Assembly (NCBI GenBank): GCA_003454835.1
Contig: DMTA01000090.1
Coordinates: 1 to 19,766, forward strand
Length of the DNA: 19,766 nucleotides
Source: Achromobacter sp.
GTDB lineage: Bacteria > Pseudomonadota > Gammaproteobacteria > Burkholderiales > Burkholderiaceae_B
Direction: 5' to 3'
Positions 1 through 7,965 of the stretch are shown here, piece by piece; the first letter of the stretch is position 1; the number at the start of each line of letters is the position of its first letter. The notes beneath the pieces are model-generated. The model was not told the origin of the DNA. It saw nothing but the letters and a program-made list of their open reading frames with translations, and did not search any database. Position numbers and translations under genes: made by a program.

Positions 1-210
1 TGCCTGGACTGGAGCGAGCGGCGCTCGCACCTGGGCGGCGCGCTCGGCGCCGCGCTGCTCGATGCGCTCCTGGCGCGCGGCTGGATCAGCAAGGATCTGG
101 ACTCGCGCGCGCTGCGCATCACGGCCAAGGGCGAACGTCAGTTCCCGGCCTTCTTCGGTTTCGCGGGCGACCAGCCCGCCGCCCAAAGGGACGCGCATGC
201 AGCAGCCTGA
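1..210 (+). CDS. ArsR-type winged-helix transcriptional regulator, C-terminal part (partial)
   Basis: The gene enters from the left edge, so only its last 69 codons are visible, ending with TGA at 208-210. The reading frame starts CLDWSERRSHLGGALGAALL and continues with a short helix, GWISKDLDSRALRITAKGE. This is the wing and C-terminal helix typical of ArsR-family regulators that carry a 'C-x-D-W-S/T-E-R' segment. Such proteins are dimeric DNA-binding repressors that often sense metals or small ligands; the ligand cannot be told from this fragment. The tail after the domain is Ala-rich and low in conservation. The next gene runs in the same direction but is separated by a good intrinsic terminator, so this is the end of a transcription unit. 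The family call is fairly sure; the specific role is unknown. Confidence 0.7.
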   Translation, partial: CLDWSERRSHLGGALGAALLDALLARGWISKDLDSRALRITAKGERQFPAFFGFAGDQPAAQRDAHAAA

Positions 211-278
211 TCGCTTCTTCTTCGCCTCGCCTGATCCATACCGCCCAAACCGGCGGTGCACCCGCACACAACCTTTCA

Positions 279-300
279 AGCCGCGGATGCGGCTTTTTTT
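279..300 (+). terminator. Rho-independent terminator after the ArsR-type gene
   Basis: A 6-bp GC-rich stem (AGCCGC at 279-284, GCGGCT at 289-294) with a GGAT loop is followed directly by a seven-T run (294-300). A second inverted repeat, ACCGCC/GGCGGT at 240-257, lies upstream without a T-tract. The structure ends the transcript of the partial regulator gene and lies 53 nt before the next start codon. Confidence 0.8.
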
Positions 301-352
301 ACGTCTTTCCGTCCCTCGCGGACAGCATCTCAACCCTGTACAGGAGGTGGCC

Positions 353-1009
353 TTGCCTACGCTGGCCCTGCACGCGTTCCGTCACGTCATGTCGATCGTG
401 TCGGAATTGCGCATCGACGTTAACCATAGTCCCGAAGAGGTCGACAAGGAACTCGATGCCATCCACAACCGCATGAATCGTCCAATGGACCGCCTGCATG
501 GACTGCCGGAGGTCAAGACCGACATCCCTGGCGTCGTGCTTCGCTACCGCGAGGCAGACGGCGAGTATTACGTGTATGTGGTGGACGTGCGGCGCAACCG
601 GCTGGCGGGCTATACCGTCTTTAACCGCCTGATCGAAGTGGACCGGCGCGCCGATCCCTACGTGCGCGCCCCGCATTCCAAATACGCCGCCCCGTACCAG
701 GGCATGGGCCTGGCCACCGCGGTGTACCGCTGGGCGCTGGATGCGGGACTGTGCATCCTCAGCGGCGCGCGTCAGTCGGTCGGCGCGCATCGTCTGTGGA
801 TGGGGTTGGCGCGCGACTATGCGTTGGGCTTTGTGGATCTGCGCTGCAAGCAGCTCACGTATCTTGGACCTGACGTCAGTCCTGCGGTGCGGGACGACCT
901 GCATACCCGCATGATCCTGCTCGGCGAGGGCTGGCAACTGGACGATTACATGCGCGTGACGGGGATGAAAGTGTCCCAGGATGCACTTTCGCAACAGGCC
1001 CTAGGGTAA
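353..1009 (+). CDS. GNAT-like acyltransferase-family protein (218 aa)
   Basis: I place the start at TTG 353 because a full AGGAGG (342-347) sits five bases before it. An internal ATG at 389 is the alternative. The open frame runs further upstream, but that part overlaps the terminator and the upstream gene. In the middle of the protein 'KYAAPYQGMGLATAVYRWAL' fits the Q/R-x-x-G-x-G/A acetyl-CoA pyrophosphate-binding motif of GNAT acetyltransferases. Before it come two antiparallel-strand-like stretches (YYVYVVDVRRNRLAGYTVF). After it 'ARQSVGAHRLWMGLAR' looks like the helix and strand that follow motif A. No substrate can be named. It appears monocistronic, with the ArsR-type terminator on the left and a hairpin on the right. 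The GNAT assignment rests on one motif and the general layout. Confidence 0.6.
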   Translation: MPTLALHAFRHVMSIVSELRIDVNHSPEEVDKELDAIHNRMNRPMDRLHGLPEVKTDIPGVVLRYREADGEYYVYVVDVRRNRLAGYTVFNRLIEVDRRADPYVRAPHSKYAAPYQGMGLATAVYRWALDAGLCILSGARQSVGAHRLWMGLARDYALGFVDLRCKQLTYLGPDVSPAVRDDLHTRMILLGEGWQLDDYMRVTGMKVSQDALSQQALG

Positions 1010-1032
1010 TCCCCCGGACACTGCTGCAGAAG

Positions 1033-1104
1033 CCGCACCGCTTTAGGGCGGTGCGGTCCTGCAACCCGCGTCAACGTTAACTCTTGGCAAGATTGCCGTT
1101 TTTA
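1033..1104 (+). terminator. Hairpins downstream of the GNAT-like gene (possible terminator)
   Basis: CCGCACCGC (1033-1041) and GCGGTGCGG (1048-1056) form a perfect 9-bp stem with a 6-nt loop, but no T-run follows. A second, short hairpin, GGCAA/TTGCC (1086-1097), is followed by GTTTTT. The first is a strong RNA structure just after the stop codon; the second has the T-tract but a weak stem. Together they probably end the transcript. Confidence 0.45.
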
Positions 1105-1239
1105 TTCCCAGTACTTGAGAAACGGGGACGCGCTTGCGGCAGCGCAACAGTGTTTCCATCTTCTGCTGGAGTTACAAAACTTATCCGGATTGTCATCGAA
1201 TCACGGAGTATGCTCGACGGCAGATAGAGGACTACCGAA

Positions 1240-1515
1240 GTGCATCAGAACAACTTGATCTACAAGGGATACCGCCTCACGGCCAAGGTCTCCCGAGGCA
1301 GCGGCGCTATCGAAGTTCCTGCGCAGCCCAGCGGCCCCGTCTTCATCGCCTCGGTGATGGTCGTGCAGGCAGGCGCCATCCTCGAAGGCGGCGACGAATA
1401 TCCCGTACCGCAATTTGCCGGCGGCGGCTTTGTCTACAGCCCGCGCGAGGCCGTGCATGCGGCCATTCTGCACGGCCGCGAGATCGTGGACGGCCTGACC
1501 AATCTGCCGTCCTGA
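1240..1515 (+). CDS. Small conserved-looking hypothetical protein (91 aa)
   Basis: The start is GTG 1240, with AGAGGA (1226-1231) eight bases upstream. The in-frame ATG at 1210 is blocked by a TAG, which supports the GTG. The protein is a compact, strand-rich domain: YKGYRLTAKV, then GPVFIASVMVV, then a Gly/Pro turn region, then FVYSPREAVHAAILHGREIVD. It ends in an amphipathic helix of the 'A-x-x-x-A-x-x-x-G-R-x-x-x-D' type. There is no signal peptide or membrane segment. I recognise the style of small cytoplasmic proteins common in Burkholderiales but cannot name a family or function. It is convergent with the DUF1828-type gene, with 19 nt between the two stop codons. Confidence 0.65.
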   Translation: MHQNNLIYKGYRLTAKVSRGSGAIEVPAQPSGPVFIASVMVVQAGAILEGGDEYPVPQFAGGGFVYSPREAVHAAILHGREIVDGLTNLPS

Positions 1516-1534
1516 CCCGACTGCCCTCTGAAGG

Positions 1535-2299
1535 CTACATCGAAAACACTTCGCGCCAATCGCGCGTCTTGGCCAGCGTCTGCACGGTGGCGGACTGCTC
1601 CAGGATCGTCACGGCCTTCTTGAATTCCTCGGCCGAGGCGCCGTCTTCCAGAATCACCATGCGCGAATTGCGCGCATCGGCCATCTTCACGTCCGACATC
1701 TTGCCGTGGGTCTGATAGACCTGCGTCCAGTCCATTTTCTTGCCGGCCTTCAGAGCGATCGGCTCGATGTAGGTGAGGGCGGTGCTGCCCGCCGCGCGCA
1801 CCGCATACGCAAAGTCCGCCGTGTGACCGCTGCTGCCCTTGGCGCGCGCGCCCTTGACCATGCGATTCACGCCGACGCCTTCGGCCAGCGCACGGCCCAC
1901 CTGCGCGCGGAATCGCAGTTGGCTGAAACGCGGCATCCACTTCGCGCATTGAAACGACAGCGCCATCGCCAGCTTCACCGCGTCCCACAGCGCTTCCTGC
2001 AACTGCTCGTTGGGGCCCGATGCCACGATGGCGCCCGACCGGTCGAAGTGGGCAAGCGTGACGCCCGGTGTTTCGTTCAGGATGTCGATGCGCTTGGCCG
2101 CCACGTCGATGCCGAAGCTCGACGCATGCATCGCGGTCTCACAGGCGTCGGTCAGGTAGAACGACGACTCGTCCGGATGCGCGATGAAGAAGGCGGCGTG
2201 CTGGCCGTCAAGGCCCAGCGTCATGGGGGACACGGCGCGGATGGCGTGTTCGCCCGCCGGCAGGACAGTCCAGCCGGAGGCTTCCAGAAAATTGCTCAT
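1535..2299 (-). CDS. DUF1828-type domain protein (254 aa), second gene of a two-gene operon
   Basis: The N-terminal half (about residues 15-115) has the layout I associate with DUF1828. It reads 'FYLTDACETAMHASSFGIDV', then 'KRIDILNETPGVTL', a hydrophilic turn 'DRSGAIVAS', and a long helix 'LQEALWDAVKLAMALS'. The C-terminal half (about 135-254) contains 'ADFAYAVRAAGSTALTYIEP' and 'EEFKKAVTILEQS', resembling the companion DUF1829 region. There is no signal peptide, membrane segment or obvious catalytic motif. The ATG at 2299 overlaps the stop of the upstream gene as ATGA, so the two are translationally coupled. The biochemical function is unknown. The operon lies downstream of a candidate LexA box and may be DNA-damage-inducible. 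The domain name comes from memory of the family pattern and needs a profile search. Confidence 0.65.
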   Translation of the reverse strand: MSNFLEASGWTVLPAGEHAIRAVSPMTLGLDGQHAAFFIAHPDESSFYLTDACETAMHASSFGIDVAAKRIDILNETPGVTLAHFDRSGAIVASGPNEQLQEALWDAVKLAMALSFQCAKWMPRFSQLRFRAQVGRALAEGVGVNRMVKGARAKGSSGHTADFAYAVRAAGSTALTYIEPIALKAGKKMDWTQVYQTHGKMSDVKMADARNSRMVILEDGASAEEFKKAVTILEQSATVQTLAKTRDWREVFSM

Positions 2300-2832
2300 A
2301 GGATCAGTTCGATTTGGCGGCCTTTGAGGGGATGCGCAAAGCCGCCGGCCAGCGTCAGGTTCGCTCGCGGCAGGAAATACTGCATCAGCGTCGCGATGGT
2401 GTCCAGCGCGGGCACGACGGGCTCAGCATAGCCTTCGCCTTCCTCGACCCAGATGTGCTCATGGCTGCGGTCGGCCAGCGGCTTTCGGTACTGCGGCCGG
2501 TCCGCGCCCACCAGGCTGGTGTGAAACGAGTCGTCGGTGTCCACCCCATACACCCGGTGCGGTCCCACGAACAAACTGGCACAGAACGCTTCTGTCAGAA
2601 AGATGGTGGCCTGGCCGTGCACGGCCGTGCGGGCGCCCCGGTACATGACGCGAAAGATCACGTCCTCGCGCACGTCGCCTTTGATCTTGCAGGGGCTGCT
2701 GAACTCCATCCACTGCGCATTGCCCGCCGCCGGCTTCGGGAGCCAGACGATCGGCTTCGCGGTTTCCTTGGGTTCGGCAAGAATCTCTTGCACCTCATCA
2801 ACGGTGATTAGCGGTTCGAACTTGTTGGCCAT
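2296..2832 (-). CDS. Hypothetical protein (178 aa), first gene of the DUF1828 operon
   Basis: I chose the ATG at 2832 (MANKFEPLITVDEV). An in-frame ATG at 2883 would add 17 Pro/Ala-rich residues and cannot be excluded, and neither start has a strong ribosome binding site. The protein has an N-terminal helix (VDEVQEILAE), then mixed strands (WMEFSSPCKIKGDVREDVIFRVMY is the central part). It has a His/acidic stretch, 'RSHEHIWVEEGEGYAEP', and a short C-terminal helix, 'LDTIATLMQYFLP'. The H-x-H beside several Glu residues could bind a metal, but that is speculation. I do not recognise the family. Its last four bases (ATGA) are shared with the DUF1828-type gene, so the two proteins are probably made in fixed ratio and may act as partners. 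Confidence 0.7.
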   Translation of the reverse strand: MANKFEPLITVDEVQEILAEPKETAKPIVWLPKPAAGNAQWMEFSSPCKIKGDVREDVIFRVMYRGARTAVHGQATIFLTEAFCASLFVGPHRVYGVDTDDSFHTSLVGADRPQYRKPLADRSHEHIWVEEGEGYAEPVVPALDTIATLMQYFLPRANLTLAGGFAHPLKGRQIELIL

Positions 2833-2944
2833 GGAAACAGATAAAGGGTCTTGGGGGCGCGCGGGCAAACCTGCGAGAGGCATGCGCTGCGCCCGCCGCG
2901 CCGCGGAAGAGAAACACGCGCGCGCAGCATTGCGAGGGGGCGTA

Positions 2945-2974
2945 ATCTTACAAGATGAAGACGGCCGAGGTCAG
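2945..2974 (-). promoter_or_regulatory. Candidate sigma-70 promoter of the DUF1828 operon
   Basis: Read on the minus strand, CTGACC (2974-2969; 4/6 match to TTGACA) and TAAGAT (2950-2945; 4/6 match to TATAAT) are 18 bp apart. Transcription would start near 2938 and leave a leader of about 105 nt before the ATG at 2832. It lies directly beside the LexA-like box. Confidence 0.4.
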
Positions 2975-2978
2975 TTGG

Positions 2979-2994
2979 CTGTATGGATATACAG
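2979..2994. promoter_or_regulatory. LexA (SOS) box upstream of the DUF1828 operon
   Basis: CTGTATGGATATACAG fits the CTGT-N8-ACAG operator of beta/gammaproteobacterial LexA. It differs from the near-ideal CTGTATATATATACAG at only two central bases. The palindrome extends one further base each side (GCTGTAT...ATACAGC). It sits in the 165-nt gap between the metallopeptidase stop codon and the two-gene operon, four bases upstream of the candidate -35 element, where a bound repressor would block RNA polymerase. No other CTGT-N8-ACAG was noticed in the window. Confidence 0.6.
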
Positions 2995-2997
2995 CTT

Positions 2998-3849
<852 letters not shown>

Positions 3850-3934
3850 ATTCGTTCTCCGGGGCGGATCGGCGATACCGCCATTTTGCATCGCCGCGCT
3901 ATTTGGCGGCTTTCAAGGATGTTAGGATAAACCC

Positions 3935-4561
3935 ATGGCTTTGTACTTCTCCGTTCATCCCGCAAATCCCCAGCCGCGGCTGCTCAAGCAAGCCGCGCAA
4001 TGGCTTAATGACGGGGGCCTGGTGGCCGTACCCACCGACTCCAGTTATGCCGTCGTCGCCCGCCTGGACGATAAAAGCGCCGCCGATGGGCTGCGCCGTC
4101 TGCGCGGACTCGACGAACGCCACCACCTCACGCTTCTCTGCCGCGATCTGGCCGAAATCGGCCACTTCGCCCGCGTCGACAACAAGCAATACCGCCTGCT
4201 GAAAGCCGCGACGCCCGGCCCCTGGACCTTCATCCTCGAGGCCACGAAGGAAGTCCCGCGGCGCGTATCGCACCCCTCGCGCAAGACCATCGGCATCCGC
4301 GTGCCGGATCACGCCGTCCTCCTGGGCCTGCTGGAACAGGCGGGCTCGCCCCTGCTGTCCACGACGCTCATTCCCAAGGATGAAACCGAGGCGCTGAACG
4401 ACGCCGAGGAAATCCGCGAGCGCTACGACCACGATCTGGCCGCCATCATCGATGCGGGCGCTTGCCCCCAGGCGCCCACCACGGTGATCGACCTCACGGG
4501 CGACGAACCCGTTGTCGTGCGCCTGGGCCGCGGCGATCCCGCCACGCTCGGACTTGTCTGA
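3935..4561 (+). CDS. yciO: YciO-type YrdC/Sua5-fold protein (208 aa)
   Basis: The start is ATG 3935, preceded by an AGGAT element. The protein has the YrdC/Sua5 nucleotide-binding fold: 'LNDGGLVAVPTDSSYAV' near residue 25-40, 'RRLRGLDERHHLTLLC' near 60-75, 'LLKAATPGPWTFILEAT' near 90-105, and 'HPSRKTIGIRVPDH' near 115-130. It ends with 'CPQAPTTVIDLTG'. The family makes threonylcarbamoyl-AMP for the t6A modification of tRNA position 37. The length near 208 aa and the 'R-K-T-I-G-I-R' version of the motif point to the YciO branch, whose own role is less settled than that of TsaC/YrdC. The gene opens a plus-strand run with the M50 protease, dapA and bamC. Confidence 0.85.
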   Translation: MALYFSVHPANPQPRLLKQAAQWLNDGGLVAVPTDSSYAVVARLDDKSAADGLRRLRGLDERHHLTLLCRDLAEIGHFARVDNKQYRLLKAATPGPWTFILEATKEVPRRVSHPSRKTIGIRVPDHAVLLGLLEQAGSPLLSTTLIPKDETEALNDAEEIRERYDHDLAAIIDAGACPQAPTTVIDLTGDEPVVVRLGRGDPATLGLV

Positions 4562-4614
4562 TTTCACCCCTCGCCTCGATGTACGAGACGTGCCGCGCGC
4601 GGGCGCGGCTCATC

Positions 4615-4620
4615 TACAAT
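4615..4620 (+). promoter_or_regulatory. Possible -10 element before the M50 protease gene
   Basis: TACAAT (5/6 match to TATAAT) lies 10 bases before the ATG at 4631, so any transcript from it would have almost no leader. There is no convincing -35 at the right distance, only GC-rich sequence. The M50 gene also lacks a clear Shine-Dalgarno sequence. Confidence 0.3.
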
Positions 4621-4630
4621 CCGGTTCGCC

Positions 4631-5278
4631 ATGAATGACATCATCCAAACCATTGCGGTCTACGCGATACCGGTTATCTTCGCCATCACCCTGCACGAAG
4701 CCGCGCACGGCTACGTGGCGCGCATGCTGGGCGATCCGACCGCCTACCAGGCCGGACGGGTCAGCCTGAATCCGGCGCGGCACATCGACCCTGTCGGTAC
4801 GCTGCTGGTGCCGGTCGCCATCCTGCTGGCCTCCAAGCTCATCGGCGGGTCCATGCTGCTCTTCGGCTGGGCCAAGCCGGTCCCGGTCGACTTCGGCCGG
4901 CTGCGCCGTCCCAAAAAGGACATGGCCTGGGTGGCGCTGGCCGGTCCGGGCGCCAACCTGTTCATGGCGATCCTCTGGGCGCTGTCGCTGCGCCTGTTCT
5001 TGGAAACCGGCCTGCGCGAAAGCTTCTGGTTCGAAATGGCCGAGGCGGGCGTCAACGTCAACCTCGTGCTGATGGCGCTGAACCTGCTGCCCATTCTGCC
5101 GCTCGATGGCGGACGCGTCCTGTTCAGCCTGCTGCCCAATCGTCTGGCGTGGCAATACTCGAAAATCGAGCCGTATGGCTTGATGATCGTCATTATCCTG
5201 CTGGTCACTGATGTGCTCTGGTTATTGATGCAACCGGTGCTCACGCTGGGATGGACAATCGTTCGGTGGTTTGTATAA
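4631..5278 (+). CDS. M50 / site-2-type intramembrane protease (215 aa)
   Basis: The protein is almost entirely hydrophobic, with about five to six membrane segments. The zinc-binding motif HEAAH is at residues 22-26 in the first segment (AITLHEAAHGYVARMLGDP). The second conserved motif, NLLPILPLDGGR, lies near residues 153-164 and supplies the third metal ligand, Asp. A GPGANL motif near residue 108 is also typical. The short form, with no PDZ domain and no RseP-like N-terminus, matches the 'site-2 protease family' proteins of about 215-225 aa. These cut membrane-embedded substrates; the substrate here is not known. It sits between the yciO-like gene and dapA on the same strand, with 69 and 87 nt gaps. 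Confidence 0.88.
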   Translation: MNDIIQTIAVYAIPVIFAITLHEAAHGYVARMLGDPTAYQAGRVSLNPARHIDPVGTLLVPVAILLASKLIGGSMLLFGWAKPVPVDFGRLRRPKKDMAWVALAGPGANLFMAILWALSLRLFLETGLRESFWFEMAEAGVNVNLVLMALNLLPILPLDGGRVLFSLLPNRLAWQYSKIEPYGLMIVIILLVTDVLWLLMQPVLTLGWTIVRWFV

Positions 5279-5365
5279 GTTTCCACCCAATATCCGTTAA
5301 ACTCAGCGGTTTTACTGAATCTGGCCCTGAGGCAATCCCGCCGCGGGGTTTTGGAGCCCGAATCT

Positions 5366-6271
5366 ATGGCATCCCCTGCTACCGCCGCAGGCGTTAATTT
5401 CCAGGGCAGCATGGTGGCCCTGGTCACCCCAATGCAACCCGACGGCAGCCTGGACTACGCTGCCTACCGGTCGTTGATCGACTGGCACGTCCAGGAAGGC
5501 ACCGACGCGCTGGTGGTGGTGGGTACCACCGGGGAGTCGCCCACGGTCTCCATGGAAGAACACGCGGAACTTATCCGCGTTGCCGTCGAACACGCCGCCG
5601 GCCGCATTCCGGTCATTGCTGGCGTGGGCGCCAACTCCACCGACGAAGCCATCCACCTGACGCGCCACGCCAAGGCGGTCGGCGCGCACGCGGGCCTGTC
5701 GGTCGTTCCGTACTACAACAAGCCGTCGCAAGAAGGCCTGTACCGCCACTTCCGCACCATCGCGGAAGCCGTCGATCTGCCCACTATCCTGTACAACGTG
5801 CCGGGCCGCACCGTTGCCGACATGAGCAACGAGACGATTCTGCGCTTGGCGCAGGTGCCGGGCATTATCGGCATCAAGGACGCCACCGGCGACATCGCCC
5901 GCGGCGGCCTGTTGCTGCGCGAGGCGCCCGCCAGCTTCCAGGTCTTCAGCGGCGACGATCCCACCGCGGCAGCCCTGATCCTGCTGGGCGCGCGCGGCAA
6001 CATTTCCGTCACGGCCAACGTGGCGCCCAAGCTCATGCGCGACCTCTGTGCCGCCGCCCTGGCGGGCGACGTGCCGAAGGTCCGTGAACTTAACGCGTTC
6101 CTGGCGCGTCTGAACAAGGTTTTGTTCGTTGAAGCCAACCCCATCCCCGTCAAATGGGCGTTGGCCGAAATGGGTCGCAGCGCGCTGGGCTACCGGCTGC
6201 CGCTGGTCGAACTGAGCGCGCCGCATCACGCAACGGTGCGCAACGCGCTCCAGGAAACGGGACTGCTCTAA
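5366..6271 (+). CDS. dapA: 4-hydroxy-tetrahydrodipicolinate synthase (301 aa)
   Basis: This cytoplasmic TIM-barrel enzyme condenses pyruvate with L-aspartate-4-semialdehyde, the first committed step of lysine and meso-diaminopimelate synthesis. The active-site set is complete: Thr54-Thr55 in GTTGES, Tyr117 in PYYNKP, Tyr143 in LYNVPGRT, Arg148, and the Schiff-base Lys171 in GIKDATGD. All are offset by 10 from the E. coli numbering. I start at ATG 5366, with GGAG (5353-5356) nine bases upstream; an in-frame TTG at 5351 would lie on top of that site. A TAAACT (5298-5303) in the 87-nt leader could be a -10 element. bamC follows after 17 nt, the same dapA-bamC arrangement as in E. coli, so co-transcription is likely. 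Confidence 0.97.
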   Translation: MASPATAAGVNFQGSMVALVTPMQPDGSLDYAAYRSLIDWHVQEGTDALVVVGTTGESPTVSMEEHAELIRVAVEHAAGRIPVIAGVGANSTDEAIHLTRHAKAVGAHAGLSVVPYYNKPSQEGLYRHFRTIAEAVDLPTILYNVPGRTVADMSNETILRLAQVPGIIGIKDATGDIARGGLLLREAPASFQVFSGDDPTAAALILLGARGNISVTANVAPKLMRDLCAAALAGDVPKVRELNAFLARLNKVLFVEANPIPVKWALAEMGRSALGYRLPLVELSAPHHATVRNALQETGLL

Positions 6272-6288
6272 ATATCGTGAGGAAACGT

Positions 6289-7413
6289 ATGAACAAGCGT
6301 CATGCCGGTTTGTCGGCATTGATGTCTCTGGTGTTGCTGGCCGGGTGCTCCGAGGTCAACCAATTCCTGGGCAATGAAGAATCGGTCGACTACAAGAGCG
6401 CAGTGAATCAACGCGGAGAGCCTCTGAGCATTCCGCCCGACCTGACGCAAGCCAACAGCGACCCCCGCTACCGCGCGCCGGCCTCCGGCTCCACCACCTT
6501 CTCTGAATTCCAGCAGCAAGGCGTGGCCCAGGCCAGCGCCCCGAAGACCAGCAATGTGCTTCCCAGCCGCTCCGACATGCGTGTCGAGCGCGACGGCGAC
6601 CTGCGCTGGCTCGTGGTGGACCGTCCGCCCGAGCAGATCTTCCCCCGCCTGATCGACTTCTGGACCGAAAGCGGCTTTACCGTCGCCACCAACAACCCCG
6701 GGGCCGGCCTGATCGAAACCGACTGGGCGGAAAACCGCGCCAAGATCCCGGAAAGCTGGCTGCGCCAGGCGCTGGGGTCGGTTCTGGAAACGGCCTGGGA
6801 CAGCGGCGAGCGCGAGAAATTCCGCACCCGCGTCGAACGCGTCAACGGCCACACCGAAATCTACGTCAGCCACCGCCAGATGCTTGAAAAGCGCGTCGGC
6901 TCCGACGGCGCTCAAGTGCAGTGGCAGAACGGCAAGGAAGACCCGGGCCTGAACGCCGCCATGCTGGCGCGCATGATGGTCTATCTGGGCACCGACGTCG
7001 ACAACGCCCGCAGGCTGGTGCAGCAGGCCGAAGCCTCGCCGCAGCGTCCCGCCGTGCAGCAGGACGTGCGTGCGCAGGGCGCGTCGCTTATCGTCAGCGA
7101 ATCCTTCGACCGCGCATGGCGCCGTGTCGGCGTGGCGCTCGATGGCGGCGGCTTCGCTGTCGACGACCGCGACCGTTCGGCCGGCGACTACTTCGTGCGC
7201 TATGTGGACACCGACACCGGCGAAAAGATGGAACAGCCCGGCTTCTTCAGCCGCATGTTCTCCGGCGACAAGAAGGCGCAGGCGCCCCAATACCGCATCC
7301 ACCTGGTCGGTAGCGGCGAACAGACCACCGTCTCGGTGCTGGACGCCAACGGTTCGCCTGACAACAGCCCGACGGCGCAGCGCCTGCTGAGCGTCCTGAA
7401 GGACAAGATGTAA
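6289..7413 (+). CDS. bamC: Outer-membrane assembly lipoprotein BamC (374 aa)
   Basis: BamC (formerly NlpB) is a lipoprotein subunit of the BAM complex that folds beta-barrel proteins into the outer membrane. The start ATG 6289 follows GAGGA. A lipoprotein signal peptide ends in LLAGC with the lipidated Cys at residue 20. An unstructured N-terminal stretch follows, including the BamD-contacting type of segment 'VDYKSAVNQRGEPLSIPPDL' that is a hallmark of the family. Two helix-grip domains come next (about residues 90-235 and 265-374), the second starting near 'GASLIVSESFDRAWRRVGVAL'. The length is a little above the E. coli protein (344 aa). It is placed 17 nt behind dapA and ends at a strong terminator. 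Confidence 0.93.
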   Translation: MNKRHAGLSALMSLVLLAGCSEVNQFLGNEESVDYKSAVNQRGEPLSIPPDLTQANSDPRYRAPASGSTTFSEFQQQGVAQASAPKTSNVLPSRSDMRVERDGDLRWLVVDRPPEQIFPRLIDFWTESGFTVATNNPGAGLIETDWAENRAKIPESWLRQALGSVLETAWDSGEREKFRTRVERVNGHTEIYVSHRQMLEKRVGSDGAQVQWQNGKEDPGLNAAMLARMMVYLGTDVDNARRLVQQAEASPQRPAVQQDVRAQGASLIVSESFDRAWRRVGVALDGGGFAVDDRDRSAGDYFVRYVDTDTGEKMEQPGFFSRMFSGDKKAQAPQYRIHLVGSGEQTTVSVLDANGSPDNSPTAQRLLSVLKDKM

Positions 7414-7458
7414 TTGCAGCGCCAAGCCGCGCACGCTCAGCGTGCCGCGGCAAGGCAC

Positions 7459-7494
7459 AAAAAAACCCTGGCATGACATGCCAGGGTTTTTTTT
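7459..7494. terminator. Bidirectional Rho-independent terminator between bamC and the lipoprotein gene
   Basis: A seven-A run (7459-7465), CCCTGGCA (7466-7473), loop TGACA, TGCCAGGG (7479-7486) and an eight-T run (7487-7494) make a symmetrical hairpin. It works in both directions. It ends the dapA-bamC transcript on the plus strand and the small lipoprotein gene (stop at 7529) on the minus strand. Confidence 0.93.
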
Positions 7495-7528
7495 GCGTCT
7501 TTCAGTGCGGGGGTTCGTGCCTGAAGAT

Positions 7529-7747
7529 TTACGACGCGGGGGTGGTCGAGCCGCCCGGGGTGGTGGAACCGGAGCCAGGCGTCGTGCCAGGGGTCGGCGC
7601 GGGCGATGCCGGCGGGGTGCCGCCAGGAGCGGGCGTGGACGCGCCGGGAGTGGGGTTGGCCGCCGGTGCCGGGGCATCTTCCTTCTTGTTGCAAGCGCTG
7701 AGCGCGACGGCCAGCACCGAGGCAATAATCAAGGTTTTGCTCATCAT
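7529..7747 (-). CDS. Small Pro/Thr/Ser-rich lipoprotein (72 aa)
   Basis: The start is ATG 7747, with AGGAG (7756-7760) eight bases upstream; a second ATG follows directly at 7744. The N-terminus MMSKTLIIASVLAVALSACN is a short lipoprotein signal with the lipobox LSAC (Cys19). The mature part opens with NKKEDAPAP and then consists almost only of Pro, Thr, Ser, Gly and Ala, with repeated T-P-G and S/A-P units. It looks like a disordered, surface or periplasmic tether rather than an enzyme. Lys rather than Asp follows the Cys-Asn, so there is no classic inner-membrane retention signal. The function is unknown. It is convergent with bamC and shares its terminator. Confidence 0.8.
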   Translation of the reverse strand: MMSKTLIIASVLAVALSACNKKEDAPAPAANPTPGASTPAPGGTPPASPAPTPGTTPGSGSTTPGGSTTPAS

Positions 7748-7965
7748 TATTTGAACTCCTGTAGATGACGACTCTTGAAACCCCGTTAGGGGAAACCAGA
7801 ATTCAGGCTACAGGAAGGTTCAAGCCGATCGCGTGTGAAAGTTAAAGCGGTGGCATCCCAAAAGCAACAAACCTTTCAGCTTGGTGTTATGTCTTTCTTG
7901 ATGTGACCCGCCGAAAAGACCTGATTTCTTTCTGTGCGACACGGATACTTTGAGGTTTCCAGATA
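7748..7965. other. Gene-free spacer between roxA and the small lipoprotein gene
   Basis: No gene is supported in these 218 nt, which are more A+T-rich than the flanks. A short inverted repeat CCCC-GTTA-GGGG (7781-7792) lies in the leader of the lipoprotein gene. It has no T-run in either direction, so I do not call it a terminator. Confidence 0.5.

Noticed and set aside
62..352. N-terminal extension of the GNAT-like gene
   Set aside because: It overlaps the ArsR-type coding end and the terminator, and the codon content is random.
5312..6319. Minus-strand open frame across dapA
   Set aside because: It is the antisense shadow of a complete dapA.
6268..7725. Long minus-strand open frame (485 codons) across bamC
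   Set aside because: It is antisense to a clear BamC frame, lacks any recognisable motif, and crosses the terminator; high G+C produces such shadow frames.
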